The notes under the pieces are model-generated. The model was not told the origin of the DNA and did no database searches. It saw only the letters and a program-made list of their open reading frames with translations. Below, piece by piece: positions 1-7,755 of a stretch of 64,000 bases of DNA. Made by a program: the position numbers and the translations under genes. Positions within the stretch are counted from its first letter, which is position 1. Each line of letters starts with the position of its first letter. Source of the DNA: Vaginisenegalia massiliensis. Its GTDB lineage: Bacteria; Bacillota; Bacilli; Lactobacillales; Aerococcaceae. Where the stretch lies: positions 1 through 64,000 of the forward strand of contig NZ_UWPC01000007.1 of NCBI RefSeq assembly GCF_900604935.1. Reading direction: 5' to 3'.

Positions 1-132
1 GACATAGAAAAACTCCTTTCGATCTTAATGCGGTTGGTAGCCACATTTAAGTATAATCGAAAGGAGTTTTTAACGCTAAAGCTCTTGGCAGCTCACCCGT
101 AAAACGGGTGGTTTTATTACGTTGTAATAAAA
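1..132 (-). mobile_element. Probable IS200/IS605-type left end with start of the transposase gene (partial)
   Basis: On the minus strand an AAAGGAG ribosome binding site (13-19) precedes an ATG at 5-3 that runs off the window. The site lies inside a 16-bp perfect inverted repeat (8-23 with 56-71), so the mRNA would hide it in a hairpin. Upstream are two further hairpins, ACCCGT/ACGGGT (95-108) and a 9-bp perfect repeat (112-120 with 124-132). A sequestered start site behind an end hairpin is known for IS200-type elements with a Y1 transposase. The family call rests on architecture only, because almost no protein is visible. Confidence 0.4.
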
Positions 133-175
133 GTAATAGACCCTTAGCCAGTCATTTCTGCTAAAGGTCTATTAT
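133..175 (-). terminator. Intrinsic terminator after the DUF6544 gene
   Basis: Near-perfect inverted repeat AATAGACC..TTAGC with GCTAAAGGTCTATT, with T-rich runs on both sides, just downstream of the minus-strand gene that ends at 193. It could work in both directions and would shield the gene from the adjacent mobile element. Confidence 0.6.
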
Positions 176-192
176 TTTTTACTATACTCTTT

Positions 193-1053
193 TCACGGTT
201 TGTACAAATAGTTAACTTGGTCAATCTTACCATTAAAATAATTGAAGTAGTGACCATCAATCAACCACGAAGCCTTAAAACGGGTTGGTAAACAGCGTCC
301 CTCTTGATCACGTTGATAGTCTAAGCATTCCGCTTTCCACTTATATTGGTGAACGTGTCCTTTAGCATCCATGTAGGGCCGTTGGTCGGTTACAAATTCT
401 ACCATTTGGCCTTGATCATTGAAGCTAAAAATGCCCGATAAATCTTGATCTTGATAACTAATGGTCCCCTTTACTTGATGATTATTAAGCGTTTCAAACT
501 TAATCGCAGAATTTAACAAGGCGGGGGGCATAAGAAAAGCTTCCGATAAATATGTCAATCGTTCGCCAATGACAAGGTCTGATCCCGTTTGATTAAAGAG
601 GGTGACATGATTGGCCAATTCCCCCTTCATAAAGGCTTTATCCGGGCTCATATAGTCATAGCCATTAAAAGGGATACCAAAAAGGGAGCCTTCTATCAAT
701 GCTAACCGATTCAAGTCTTGAACTTGACTAACAATACGATAATTAATCCACATTTGCCCTTGCTTGGGAGCCATTTTGAAGAGAACATGTTTAAAGCGCA
801 CATCCATGGCATCCATTCTGGGCTGATTAATGAGACCACTTTGTTTAAGATAATTCTGAATTAATGTAGGAAGATTTTGATAGTCCTCAGGCCTAATCCT
901 ATCTTGATTAGTCGGCTGACTTTGCAAGCCAAATTGCGCAACATCATGTTCATACTCTTTTACCAGGGCGGATTTAAAAGCAAAAACCCAAATTAATACA
1001 GCCAATATGATTAGCATAATTCCACTCAATACTTTAATCCATCTCATTGGCAT
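193..1053 (-). CDS. DUF6544 family membrane-anchored protein
   Basis: A 286-residue protein of unknown function. One N-terminal membrane segment (about residues 7-27) is followed by a soluble domain. The order of conserved blocks (a PxxVxxYL-like region near 60, LTYLSEAFLMPPALL near 168, the FxFxxxGxMVE strand and a WLIDG block near the end) matches what I recall of DUF6544. The family has no assigned reaction. The start overlaps the upstream MarR gene by 20 nt, so the two are likely co-transcribed and MarR-controlled. The first ATG lies close behind GAGG; the third codon is an alternative ATG with better spacing. Confidence 0.7.
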   Translation of the reverse strand: MPMRWIKVLSGIMLIILAVLIWVFAFKSALVKEYEHDVAQFGLQSQPTNQDRIRPEDYQNLPTLIQNYLKQSGLINQPRMDAMDVRFKHVLFKMAPKQGQMWINYRIVSQVQDLNRLALIEGSLFGIPFNGYDYMSPDKAFMKGELANHVTLFNQTGSDLVIGERLTYLSEAFLMPPALLNSAIKFETLNNHQVKGTISYQDQDLSGIFSFNDQGQMVEFVTDQRPYMDAKGHVHQYKWKAECLDYQRDQEGRCLPTRFKASWLIDGHYFNYFNGKIDQVNYLYKP

Positions 1054-1480
1054 AGTCCTCTACTTTCTTGATGTTGATCTCTAACTTACTATATAAGCGA
1101 TGAAAGATTTGAATTTCTTGCTGACTAAAATCAGAAAATAATAAACGTAAAGTTGTTTCATGTCTAAGCGCCATCTGGTCAGCCAATTCATAAGCCTTTG
1201 GCAAAACTTGAATATCATAAGACTTTCGGGGCCCTTCTTTTAACTGAACTAAACCCTTCTGTTCCAAGGCAAGGGCCAACTTCTTAATATTCTGTCGCGA
1301 ACATCCCATGAGCTTCCCCAGCTCGGTCAAAGTTTGGCTATCTGCTTGCGTCATCACTAAGGCCAATAAAAGCCATTGCTTCATGCTGATTTCAGTTTGA
1401 ATCTTCTCACAGGCTGTCGTTAAGCGATTTTCGACAATAAATAATAAGCCAAATAATTCTTTCATTTCTTGACTAAACAT
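1034..1480 (-). CDS. MarR family winged-helix transcriptional regulator
   Basis: 148 residues, typical MarR length. The central winged helix contains a recognition helix in the GCSRQNIKKLALALEQKGLV block (about residues 58-77), flanked by helices for dimerisation. AAGGAGAG sits at good distance before the ATG. A perfect 10-bp dyad at 1492-1513, immediately upstream of the ribosome binding site, is the obvious self-operator. The 20-nt overlap with the DUF6544 gene suggests that gene is the main target. The ligand is unknown. Confidence 0.85.
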   Translation of the reverse strand: MFSQEMKELFGLLFIVENRLTTACEKIQTEISMKQWLLLALVMTQADSQTLTELGKLMGCSRQNIKKLALALEQKGLVQLKEGPRKSYDIQVLPKAYELADQMALRHETTLRLLFSDFSQQEIQIFHRLYSKLEINIKKVEDYANEMD

Positions 1481-1491
1481 GACTCTCTCCT

Positions 1492-1513
1492 TTATGGTAA
1501 CTTGTTACCATAA
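1492..1513 (-). promoter_or_regulatory. MarR-type operator
   Basis: Perfect dyad TTATGGTAAC-N2-GTTACCATAA directly upstream of the AAGGAG site of the marR gene. Size and location fit a MarR dimer site that represses its own operon. Confidence 0.65.
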
Positions 1514-1551
1514 CGATATCACATTCTTTTTATCCACGCAATAGAACATTT

Positions 1552-1580
1552 AAAAAAGCAGCCCTTAATTTTAGGGCTGT
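1552..1580 (-). terminator. Intrinsic terminator of the DUF1801 gene
   Basis: Stem CAGCCCT/AGGGCTG with a 7-nt loop, followed on the minus strand by six T residues, 9 nt after the stop codon. Confidence 0.85.
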
Positions 1581-1588
1581 CCTCTCTT

Positions 1589-2047
1589 CTACTTATTTGT
1601 ATTTCGCGCTTCATATTGATCGATAAATTCTTGTAAGGTGACTTTTTGGCACAATTGGCCAATCAATTCATAAGGAATTGTCTTCATATTGCGAAATCGA
1701 ATGCATGATTTACCAATATCGGGTTTGGTAGTCATATATTTGGGATATTCGGTTAAAAACCACTCGCGGACCTGGTCGAACATATAAATACCATTATGAT
1801 AGATAGCAATATGTTGTTTTTGACTAGCCAGAGATAGGAAGCTCAGCTCATCTTCCGGTTGACAATGATAACCTGGTGGATAAAGATCCCGCGGAACCAC
1901 ATAGGAAATCATCTGATACTGATAGCGTTCTTCAAATTCTTGCGGCAGGTTAGCTTGGATAACCCGTCTCAGTTCTTGAATGACGGACTGACGTTCAGCG
2001 GGTAATTGCTTAAGATAGTCTGCCACTGATTGAATTTTATCGGTCAT
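1589..2047 (-). CDS. DUF1801 domain protein (YdhG/iron-chaperone-like fold)
   Basis: 152 residues. The VADYLKQLPAERQSVIQELR opening, the YQYQMISY strand, the FLSLASQKQHIAIYH block and the GKSCIRFRNMKTIP block near residue 110 are characteristic of DUF1801. Members share the fold of the YdhG/Fra frataxin-like chaperone; their role is not established and many are annotated as iron chaperones without proof. Monocistronic by appearance, with a terminator directly after it. Start supported by GAAGGAGT upstream of ATG. Confidence 0.8.
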   Translation of the reverse strand: MTDKIQSVADYLKQLPAERQSVIQELRRVIQANLPQEFEERYQYQMISYVVPRDLYPPGYHCQPEDELSFLSLASQKQHIAIYHNGIYMFDQVREWFLTEYPKYMTTKPDIGKSCIRFRNMKTIPYELIGQLCQKVTLQEFIDQYEARNTNK

Positions 2048-2147
2048 ATTCGTAACTCCTTCAAGCTTACTTGCTTTCTATTATAACTGCATAACAAGTA
2101 GCCGTCCCCTCTAAGGCTTAAGTTTGATAAATTCTAAACCTTCAATA

Positions 2148-3905
2148 CTATTCGGCTTGGGGTTGGTCAGCTAACAAGGTCACCTTTTCCCATTCCATCT
2201 CTGCTCCTAAAGAATAATCAAAATGGCTCACCCGTTTATTAACGGCCATTAGCCCGTTGGAATACATCTGCGGGATTAAGGGAACTTGATCCATGACATA
2301 GGATTGCCAGTCAGCATACGCTTTGGTCCGAGCTGCTTGGTCAAAGGTCGCCGGTGAATTGATTTGAGCTAGCAAACGATCATTTTCTTTGTCTGACCAA
2401 CGAATATAGTTGAAGGCTTCTTTACTACCATAGTATGCTTGAGGGTTCGGATTACCCCCCAGTGACCAACCACCCATGAAGATATCGATCTTGGGATCGT
2501 CGGCTTCAATCCGTTGATAATAGTTCTTACCGTCAATTAATCGACCGTCCGTTAAGGCCACATTCACGCCAATTTCTTTCCAAGCTTGCAGGTAATACAT
2601 AGCTACCGGCTCAGCCGTATCGCCACCCGCTGATGAGGCAAAGTTAAGTTTAAAGGCTTTGCCATTTGGGTCTTCGACGAAGCCGTCGCCGTCACGGTCT
2701 TTGAAGCCGGCTTTGGCCAAGATTTCTTTGGCTTTTTGCGGGTTGTATTGATAACCTGGTAAATCTGCCTGGTAATAACCCTTAAAGTTAGGCGAAATCA
2801 CTGTGTTCGCTGGCGTTCTTAGGCCACCATAGAAGGTCTCCGCAATTTTGTCGGTTTGAATCGCATAGGCCATGGCTTGACGTAAGGCTTTATTTACTTG
2901 AACCTTTTTAGGATCAGGGATGACTTGGCCTTTGGCTTTATCCCATTTACCTAGCTTAAAACCAAGATAGGTATAAGTATTATTAATTCGACCTGCAATC
3001 GAGAAATTCTTAGCATCTTTAAATTGATCGAATTGGGAATATGGCAAGCTAGCTAAATCATAATTACCATGTTTCATCTCTTCAATAACGGTGTCTTCGT
3101 TAACCACTTCAAGCAAAACCCCATCCAACTTAGGTTTTCCCCGATAGTAGTAAGGGTTCGCTTTAAAATTCACGGCCTCACCGGCAGAAATAGACTCCAC
3201 TTTGAAGGGGCCAAAGCCCACTGGCTGCGTCCGAACCGCTTGGCTGCCTTCTAAATCTTTAATAGCTATCTTTTCTAAGATATGTTTAGGTTCAATGAGG
3301 TTACTCACGCCACCATCCACTTGTAACATGGAAGCATCCATCTTCTGATAATGAATAACAACCGTATAATCATCGACCTTTTCGATTCCCTTAATTTGCT
3401 TGGTTTTACCTTGATGGTAATCCTCCATTCCTTTGATATTTCGATAGGATTCACTATAGTGAATACCAGTATAATCCGGGTGTCCAATCACATAATAGGG
3501 ATAGATAACATCATCTATGGTCATGGCTTGACCATCATCCCACTTGTGTCCTTGAGGTATCGTAATCGTGGCCGTCTTCGCCTCTTGATCAAGTTTGAGG
3601 CGACCAAAACCCGAATCATCAATGGTAAAAGCTTCATTATAACCGAATAAGCCTGGATTAAAATACTCTATAATGGTTTGGTCGCCTAAGTTGTCTGCAT
3701 ACAAGCGATTTAAGACACCAGAGAAAGCTTCGCCGACAAAGGCAATTTTAAGTGTGCCACCTTTAATAGCCTGTCCTTCATGTTGAACTTGTGCTGGATA
3801 TTTACTAGTCAAAACCTTTTCATCTTTTGCTTCCACTATGCTCATTCCGCTAACTGAATTAGCCAATATTAAGGCAATCAAGCCTATTTTCTTGAATGTA
3901 TTCAT
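2148..3905 (-). CDS. Oligopeptide-type ABC transporter solute-binding protein (SBP family 5), orphan
   Basis: 585 residues with the family 5 layout: N-terminal strands with GGTLKIAFVGEAFSG (about 48-62), the hinge and lobe II with FGPFKVESI (about 230) and ALRQAMAYAIQTDKI (about 340), and a C-terminal LIPQMYSNG block. These proteins deliver peptides, or sometimes nickel or dipeptides, to Opp/Dpp permeases. Two oddities are visible. The signal peptide (about residues 1-26) has no lipobox cysteine, and the protein appears to contain no cysteine, so it cannot be a diacylglycerol-anchored lipoprotein as is normal in Gram-positives. No permease or ATPase gene lies nearby. The ligand cannot be inferred. 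Confidence 0.85.
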   Translation of the reverse strand: MNTFKKIGLIALILANSVSGMSIVEAKDEKVLTSKYPAQVQHEGQAIKGGTLKIAFVGEAFSGVLNRLYADNLGDQTIIEYFNPGLFGYNEAFTIDDSGFGRLKLDQEAKTATITIPQGHKWDDGQAMTIDDVIYPYYVIGHPDYTGIHYSESYRNIKGMEDYHQGKTKQIKGIEKVDDYTVVIHYQKMDASMLQVDGGVSNLIEPKHILEKIAIKDLEGSQAVRTQPVGFGPFKVESISAGEAVNFKANPYYYRGKPKLDGVLLEVVNEDTVIEEMKHGNYDLASLPYSQFDQFKDAKNFSIAGRINNTYTYLGFKLGKWDKAKGQVIPDPKKVQVNKALRQAMAYAIQTDKIAETFYGGLRTPANTVISPNFKGYYQADLPGYQYNPQKAKEILAKAGFKDRDGDGFVEDPNGKAFKLNFASSAGGDTAEPVAMYYLQAWKEIGVNVALTDGRLIDGKNYYQRIEADDPKIDIFMGGWSLGGNPNPQAYYGSKEAFNYIRWSDKENDRLLAQINSPATFDQAARTKAYADWQSYVMDQVPLIPQMYSNGLMAVNKRVSHFDYSLGAEMEWEKVTLLADQPQAE

Positions 3906-3940
3906 CTTGTCATCCTCGCCTTCATCTAATATGTTCCTTT

Positions 3941-3968
3941 AGTATACCTATCTCCGCTTGTTATTCAA
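3941..3968 (-). promoter_or_regulatory. Promoter of the orphan solute-binding protein
   Basis: On the minus strand, TTGAAT (3963-3968), a 16-bp spacer and TATACT (3941-3946), about 36 nt before the ATG. Confidence 0.6.
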
Positions 3969-4045
3969 TGGTCGGCTTGATTGTTTAATTCAAAAATAAG
4001 TATCTTTACCTTTTCATATGAAATAATATTCATGTGTTGAGGAGT

Positions 4046-4078
4046 AAAAAAAATAGCTTACTCAAAAAGAGTAAGCTA
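4046..4078 (-). terminator. Intrinsic terminator overlapping the stop of the CPBP gene
   Basis: Stem TAGCTTACTC/GAGTAAGCTA with loop of five A; the minus transcript continues with eight or more T residues. The first stem bases are the TAG stop codon. Confidence 0.9.
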
Positions 4079-4969
4079 GGAAGCTTTTTGTCGTTGAACT
4101 GATTTAGTGTCACTAAACCCAGATTTGCTAGCTAGCCAAATTGTCACTAATATATATGGCAACATACTAATCAATCCCATAGGCAATGGACCCCAAATTC
4201 GTAAATGTGTCTTTAGTGGTGATAAAAAGTTAAGCGGAAATACAAAAGCATTTATGGCTCCGTGCCCAAGCGATGGCACCCAAATCGAATGTGTTTTGAT
4301 ATAAAGATAATCGAGCAAATAACCTGCTGAAATAGTAAATAAACAAAAAACTATCGGTCCTAAAAATGGGCTTCCCCAATATTCTAAACCATATTCATAG
4401 CCTGCAAAAATGATTATTGGCCAGTGCCAAATTCCCCAAATCAAGCCACCAATTAATCGTGCAGTATTTTGATTAAATAACTGATTTAACCTCCGGTACA
4501 AATATCCACGCCATCCAATTTCTTCTCCTAAAGCAAATAACAGGTTAATCAAAGGCGCTAGGAAAGTACTTTGAATAATCATCACAACAATAAAATTTTG
4601 AACACTCATGCCTTTCTTTAATAATGTTTGCACATGATTTTTGCCTAAAATCGTTAGTAAATGTTTTTCCGAAAAATCCAAACTATCTGGAAATATTAAC
4701 CCAAATATAAGTACACCTAGAATTCCTAACGAAACAGGTCCGCATATAGCCATTATTATATATTTCCAGTTCTGCTTAAATTTTAGTTTCCATCCTAGTT
4801 TATTAATCGGCTCCTTTAGAATTAAAACGCATAACCCTGGAATCCACATCATAATAGCTAGAATTATTTGAAAGAGTGTTGGATTATGACATACGAGGGC
4901 AAGCCCTTGCATAAACCATGAAATTCCAAAAACAACTAGTAAATATTTCTTAATCTTAATTTTTTCCAT
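4076..4969 (-). CDS. CPBP family intramembrane glutamic endopeptidase
   Basis: 297 residues from the chosen ATG, with about eight hydrophobic membrane segments. The CPBP/Abi motifs are intact: EEIGWRGYL (around residue 150), the HW pair in GIWHWPIII (around 183) and a third motif SLGHGAIN (around 240). In the CAAX protease and bacteriocin-processing family these Glu and His residues form the catalytic site inside the membrane. The first possible start lies within a regulatory palindrome, so I use the ATG seven codons later, behind GAAAGAAG. No bacteriocin gene is visible next to it. Expression appears tightly controlled (see 4987-5052). Confidence 0.85.
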   Translation of the reverse strand: MEKIKIKKYLLVVFGISWFMQGLALVCHNPTLFQIILAIMMWIPGLCVLILKEPINKLGWKLKFKQNWKYIIMAICGPVSLGILGVLIFGLIFPDSLDFSEKHLLTILGKNHVQTLLKKGMSVQNFIVVMIIQSTFLAPLINLLFALGEEIGWRGYLYRRLNQLFNQNTARLIGGLIWGIWHWPIIIFAGYEYGLEYWGSPFLGPIVFCLFTISAGYLLDYLYIKTHSIWVPSLGHGAINAFVFPLNFLSPLKTHLRIWGPLPMGLISMLPYILVTIWLASKSGFSDTKSVQRQKAS

Positions 4970-4986
4970 CTTGATTCTTCTTTCAC

Positions 4987-5028
4987 ACAATACATTTAGT
5001 CATTTAGCTAAATAACTAAATGTATTGT
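4987..5028 (-). promoter_or_regulatory. 42-bp near-perfect palindromic operator
   Basis: Outer arms of 14 bp (4987-5000 with 5015-5028) are perfect inverted repeats, and the 14-nt centre is also palindromic (ATTTAGCTAAAT) apart from one mismatched pair. The site covers the -10 element of the CPBP promoter, as expected for a repressor that binds as two dimers. The regulator is not adjacent. Confidence 0.6.
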
Positions 5029-5052
5029 ATATTGCTACACTATCTTTGTCAA
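5024..5052 (-). promoter_or_regulatory. Strong promoter of the CPBP protease gene
   Basis: Minus-strand TTGACA (5047-5052), 17-bp spacer, TACAAT (5024-5029). The -10 falls inside the palindromic operator. Confidence 0.75.
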
Positions 5053-5064
5053 GAACGTAGCTTT

Positions 5065-5092
5065 AAAAAAAGCCAACCTCAATAGGTTGACT
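5065..5092 (-). terminator. Intrinsic terminator of namA
   Basis: Stem around CAACCT/AGGTTG with an AAT-type loop, followed on the minus strand by seven T residues. Confidence 0.75.
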
Positions 5093-5135
5093 TATGCTCC
5101 ATATTTAACTGAAAGAATTTGAAACTAGCTGTTAA

Positions 5136-6170
5136 TCAGTTCATCCCGCGGCGGTAGGAATCATTATAAGGGTTATAGTCCGATTCTCGTAGTATTATCG
5201 CTGCTTCAGTCACCCAGTTAGATTGACGTAACAAACTGCGCCCCACCATAATCAAATCTGCTTGGCCCGTTTGTAAAAGGTACTCGCCTAATTCAGGTCG
5301 ATTAAGGAAACCGACCGCCGCAACCGGTAGATCAACAGCTTCTTTCATTTTTACAACAAACGGAAGTTGATAGCCAGGATATACCGGTATATTAGGGCCG
5401 TGATTCACCAGACCACCCGTCGAAATATCCAAACAGTCCACGCCATCTGCTTGAAGCCACTGTCCAATTTGTTGGTAGTCTGTAAGGGAATTTTGTTGGC
5501 CATCTTCTAGATAAGCGGTCATCGATAGGCGAACCCATAGAGATCCAGTAAAGACTTCGCGTACTTGCCGAACGATCTCACCTAAGAATCGATATCGATT
5601 GTCTAAACTGCCTCCATACTGATCTTGGCGTTGGTTTGTAGCCGGTTCTAAAAACTGATTAATTAAATAGCCATGCGCCCCATGAATCTCGATCGCATCA
5701 AAACCCGCTACTTGTGCCCGCTTAGCTGCATCGACAAATGCAACCTGCACTGAGTTAATCTCATCTAAAGTCATTGCATGTGGGGTTGGATAATCCGAAC
5801 TAAAAGCTAGACTTGAAGGAGAAAGAGGTCGATAAGCATCCTTCGCTTTGCGGCCGGCATGGGATAACTGCACTCCAATCCGACTACCCATTTGATGAAC
5901 TTGAAAGACTAATTGACCCATCCCATCTAAGTGATCGTCCGACCACAAGCCTAAATCTTGATTTGAAATTCGACCGTCTGGACTGACAGCTGTTGCCTCA
6001 AGAAAAATAAGCCCTACTTGTCCAATCGCTCTGGCCCCATAATGCGCCTGATGAAATGGCGTGACCTTACCATCTTGCTTGCTAACAGCATACATACACA
6101 TAGGCGGCATAACCACCCGATTCTTTAAGTTTAAACCAGCAATATCCACCGGTTGTAATAATTTGGCCAT
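5136..6170 (-). CDS. namA: NADPH dehydrogenase NamA (old yellow enzyme, YqjM class)
   Basis: 344 residues forming one flavin-binding TIM barrel. It reduces activated C=C bonds, and some nitro compounds, with NADPH and bound FMN. YqjM-class features are visible: MPPMCMY with the flavin-tuning Cys25 and Tyr27, QLSHAGRKA near residue 100, and the substrate-binding histidine pair in IEIHGAHGYL near 165, followed by a C-terminal LIMVGRSLLR FMN phosphate motif. Single gene with its own terminator, and no obvious operator in front. Confidence 0.88.
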   Translation of the reverse strand: MAKLLQPVDIAGLNLKNRVVMPPMCMYAVSKQDGKVTPFHQAHYGARAIGQVGLIFLEATAVSPDGRISNQDLGLWSDDHLDGMGQLVFQVHQMGSRIGVQLSHAGRKAKDAYRPLSPSSLAFSSDYPTPHAMTLDEINSVQVAFVDAAKRAQVAGFDAIEIHGAHGYLINQFLEPATNQRQDQYGGSLDNRYRFLGEIVRQVREVFTGSLWVRLSMTAYLEDGQQNSLTDYQQIGQWLQADGVDCLDISTGGLVNHGPNIPVYPGYQLPFVVKMKEAVDLPVAAVGFLNRPELGEYLLQTGQADLIMVGRSLLRQSNWVTEAAIILRESDYNPYNDSYRRGMN

Positions 6171-6267
6171 TTTCTTACCTACCTCTTTCTATAAAATCAA
6201 ATTCATCTTAGCACAATCCCTCAGCCTACCCTATCAATTTGCCCAAGGAAAATACACCCACACCTAA

Positions 6268-6305
6268 GAAAAAAGCTATCCACTCAATATACCGAATTGG
6301 ATAGC
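6268..6305 (-). terminator. Intrinsic terminator of the DedA-PAP2 operon
   Basis: Stem GCTATCCA/TGGATAGC (6275-6282 with 6298-6305) followed by a T run on the minus strand. Confidence 0.8.
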
Positions 6306-6312
6306 GAATATA

Positions 6313-6978
6313 TTATTGCCAAGGTGCATGACCGTGACGATTGAAAAGATGTGCCACTAAGGTAACCCAAGCAAGTGAAACTAACCAGCCTCCTGCAATA
6401 TCTGTTGGATAATGAACCCCTAAATAAAGACGGGTAAAGCCAATAACTAGGATATATAACAAACCAAAAGTTATTAAGCCATAACGACGTTTGCTTAAGG
6501 CAAACATAATCAGCAGACTAAATACAAGTGCAGAACTTGCCATCGCATGACCTGACGGAAAGGAGAATGACTTCTCAACGACAATCGCATGCCATAACAT
6601 GGGCCGATTACGTTGAAACAGCTGCTTCAACACCAAATTCAAGATAAAAGTCCCACCCATAGCAGATAAGAAGAAACCTACCCGCTGAAAGTCTTTTTTC
6701 CGTGCTAGATACAACAGAACGGCTAGCATAATGATTAACATGCCGATTGCTCCTGAAGTATTAGTCAAGTTGACAACCCAAATATTTCGCGTTGTGGAGT
6801 GCCATTGTTGGATCCATTTTAAGACTGCAACATCAAAAGGTAAGGTCTCTTTTTCTCGAATTTCATTAGCTAATTTAGCAAAAAAGATTATTAAACCTGA
6901 AAATAATAGAAAAGAAAGGGGCAGATCGCGCCATAATCCTTTAAAGCCTTTCTCTTGCCATGATTTGATCAAGTTCAT
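6313..6978 (-). CDS. PAP2 superfamily membrane phosphatase
   Basis: 221 residues with about six membrane helices. The three-part phosphatase signature is complete: K119..R124-P126 in KQLFQRNRP, PSGH at 141-144, and R183..H189..D193 in RLYLGVHYPTD. Members dephosphorylate lipid phosphates such as undecaprenyl pyrophosphate or phosphatidic acid at the outer membrane face. The start overlaps the stop of the DedA gene by 4 nt (ATGA), so the two are translationally coupled. A lipid-carrier recycling role fits both partners; the exact substrate is open. Confidence 0.85.
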   Translation of the reverse strand: MNLIKSWQEKGFKGLWRDLPLSFLLFSGLIIFFAKLANEIREKETLPFDVAVLKWIQQWHSTTRNIWVVNLTNTSGAIGMLIIMLAVLLYLARKKDFQRVGFFLSAMGGTFILNLVLKQLFQRNRPMLWHAIVVEKSFSFPSGHAMASSALVFSLLIMFALSKRRYGLITFGLLYILVIGFTRLYLGVHYPTDIAGGWLVSLAWVTLVAHLFNRHGHAPWQ

Positions 6979-7604
6979 TCTTTAATCTCTCCTAAGCGGC
7001 TTTGTAACCACCATGATTTGATTCCAGCAAAAAGCATGGGACTAATGGACACGAGAACAATTGCGAGCATAATCATTTCAAAATGTTGTTTTACAAAGCT
7101 GATTGAGCCAAAGAAATAACCCGCCAAAATACCAATCGTCACCCAAATGATTCCACCCACAATATTGAAGAAAACAAATTGACGGTTAGGCATTTTGCCA
7201 ATTCCTGCGGTAAAAGGAATCAAGGTTCGAATGATTGGCATAAACCGGCCCAAAGAAATCGCGCTATTACCATAACGTTTAAAGAATTGCTCAGCACGTT
7301 CAATATGCTGATCCTTGACAAAACGCCGAACCCATGGACGATACAACAATCGGGTTCCATAAGTTTTGCCCAAAAAGAAATTTAATCCATCGCCCGCAAT
7401 TGCTGCTAGCGAAAACAAGAGAATAATCCATAACGGATGAATATGACTAGTTACTGTAAAAGTCCCCGCCATAAACAATAAAGAATCACCCGGTAAGAAA
7501 GGCATAAATACCAATCCTGTTTCAACAAAAATAAGAATAAAAAAGACAGCAAAGGCATAGACGCCGTATTGACTAATGATCGTCGTAATTAAGTGTGTAA
7601 ACAT
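6975..7604 (-). CDS. DedA family membrane protein (SNARE-associated/VTT domain)
   Basis: 209 residues from the ATG behind AGAGGTGG; an upstream ATG at 7622 lacks such a site. Contains the DedA motif GRFMPIIRTLIPFTAG (G119, R120, P123, R126) and an amphipathic segment with GDGLNFFLGK. DedA proteins are involved in membrane energetics, and several are undecaprenyl-phosphate translocases (UptA) or phosphatidylethanolamine translocases. Coupled to a PAP2 phosphatase, which supports a role in lipid carrier recycling for wall synthesis, as inference. Confidence 0.85.
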   Translation of the reverse strand: MFTHLITTIISQYGVYAFAVFFILIFVETGLVFMPFLPGDSLLFMAGTFTVTSHIHPLWIILLFSLAAIAGDGLNFFLGKTYGTRLLYRPWVRRFVKDQHIERAEQFFKRYGNSAISLGRFMPIIRTLIPFTAGIGKMPNRQFVFFNIVGGIIWVTIGILAGYFFGSISFVKQHFEMIMLAIVLVSISPMLFAGIKSWWLQSRLGEIKE

Positions 7605-7755
7605 ATTTTCCACCTCTTTCAATTGAACATATTATAATTGAAAGATTATTTGAATAACACACAAAAAGATTGAAATTATTGTTATTTTTCCACAAAAATA
7701 CCCCTAGGAATTGATATGTACCCAGAATCCTGGACACATTGATTTATAGTAGTTT

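Noticed and set aside
3069-3650. Plus-strand and minus-strand small frames inside the solute-binding protein gene
   Set aside because: Shadow frames with no start signals; the family 5 frame is continuous.
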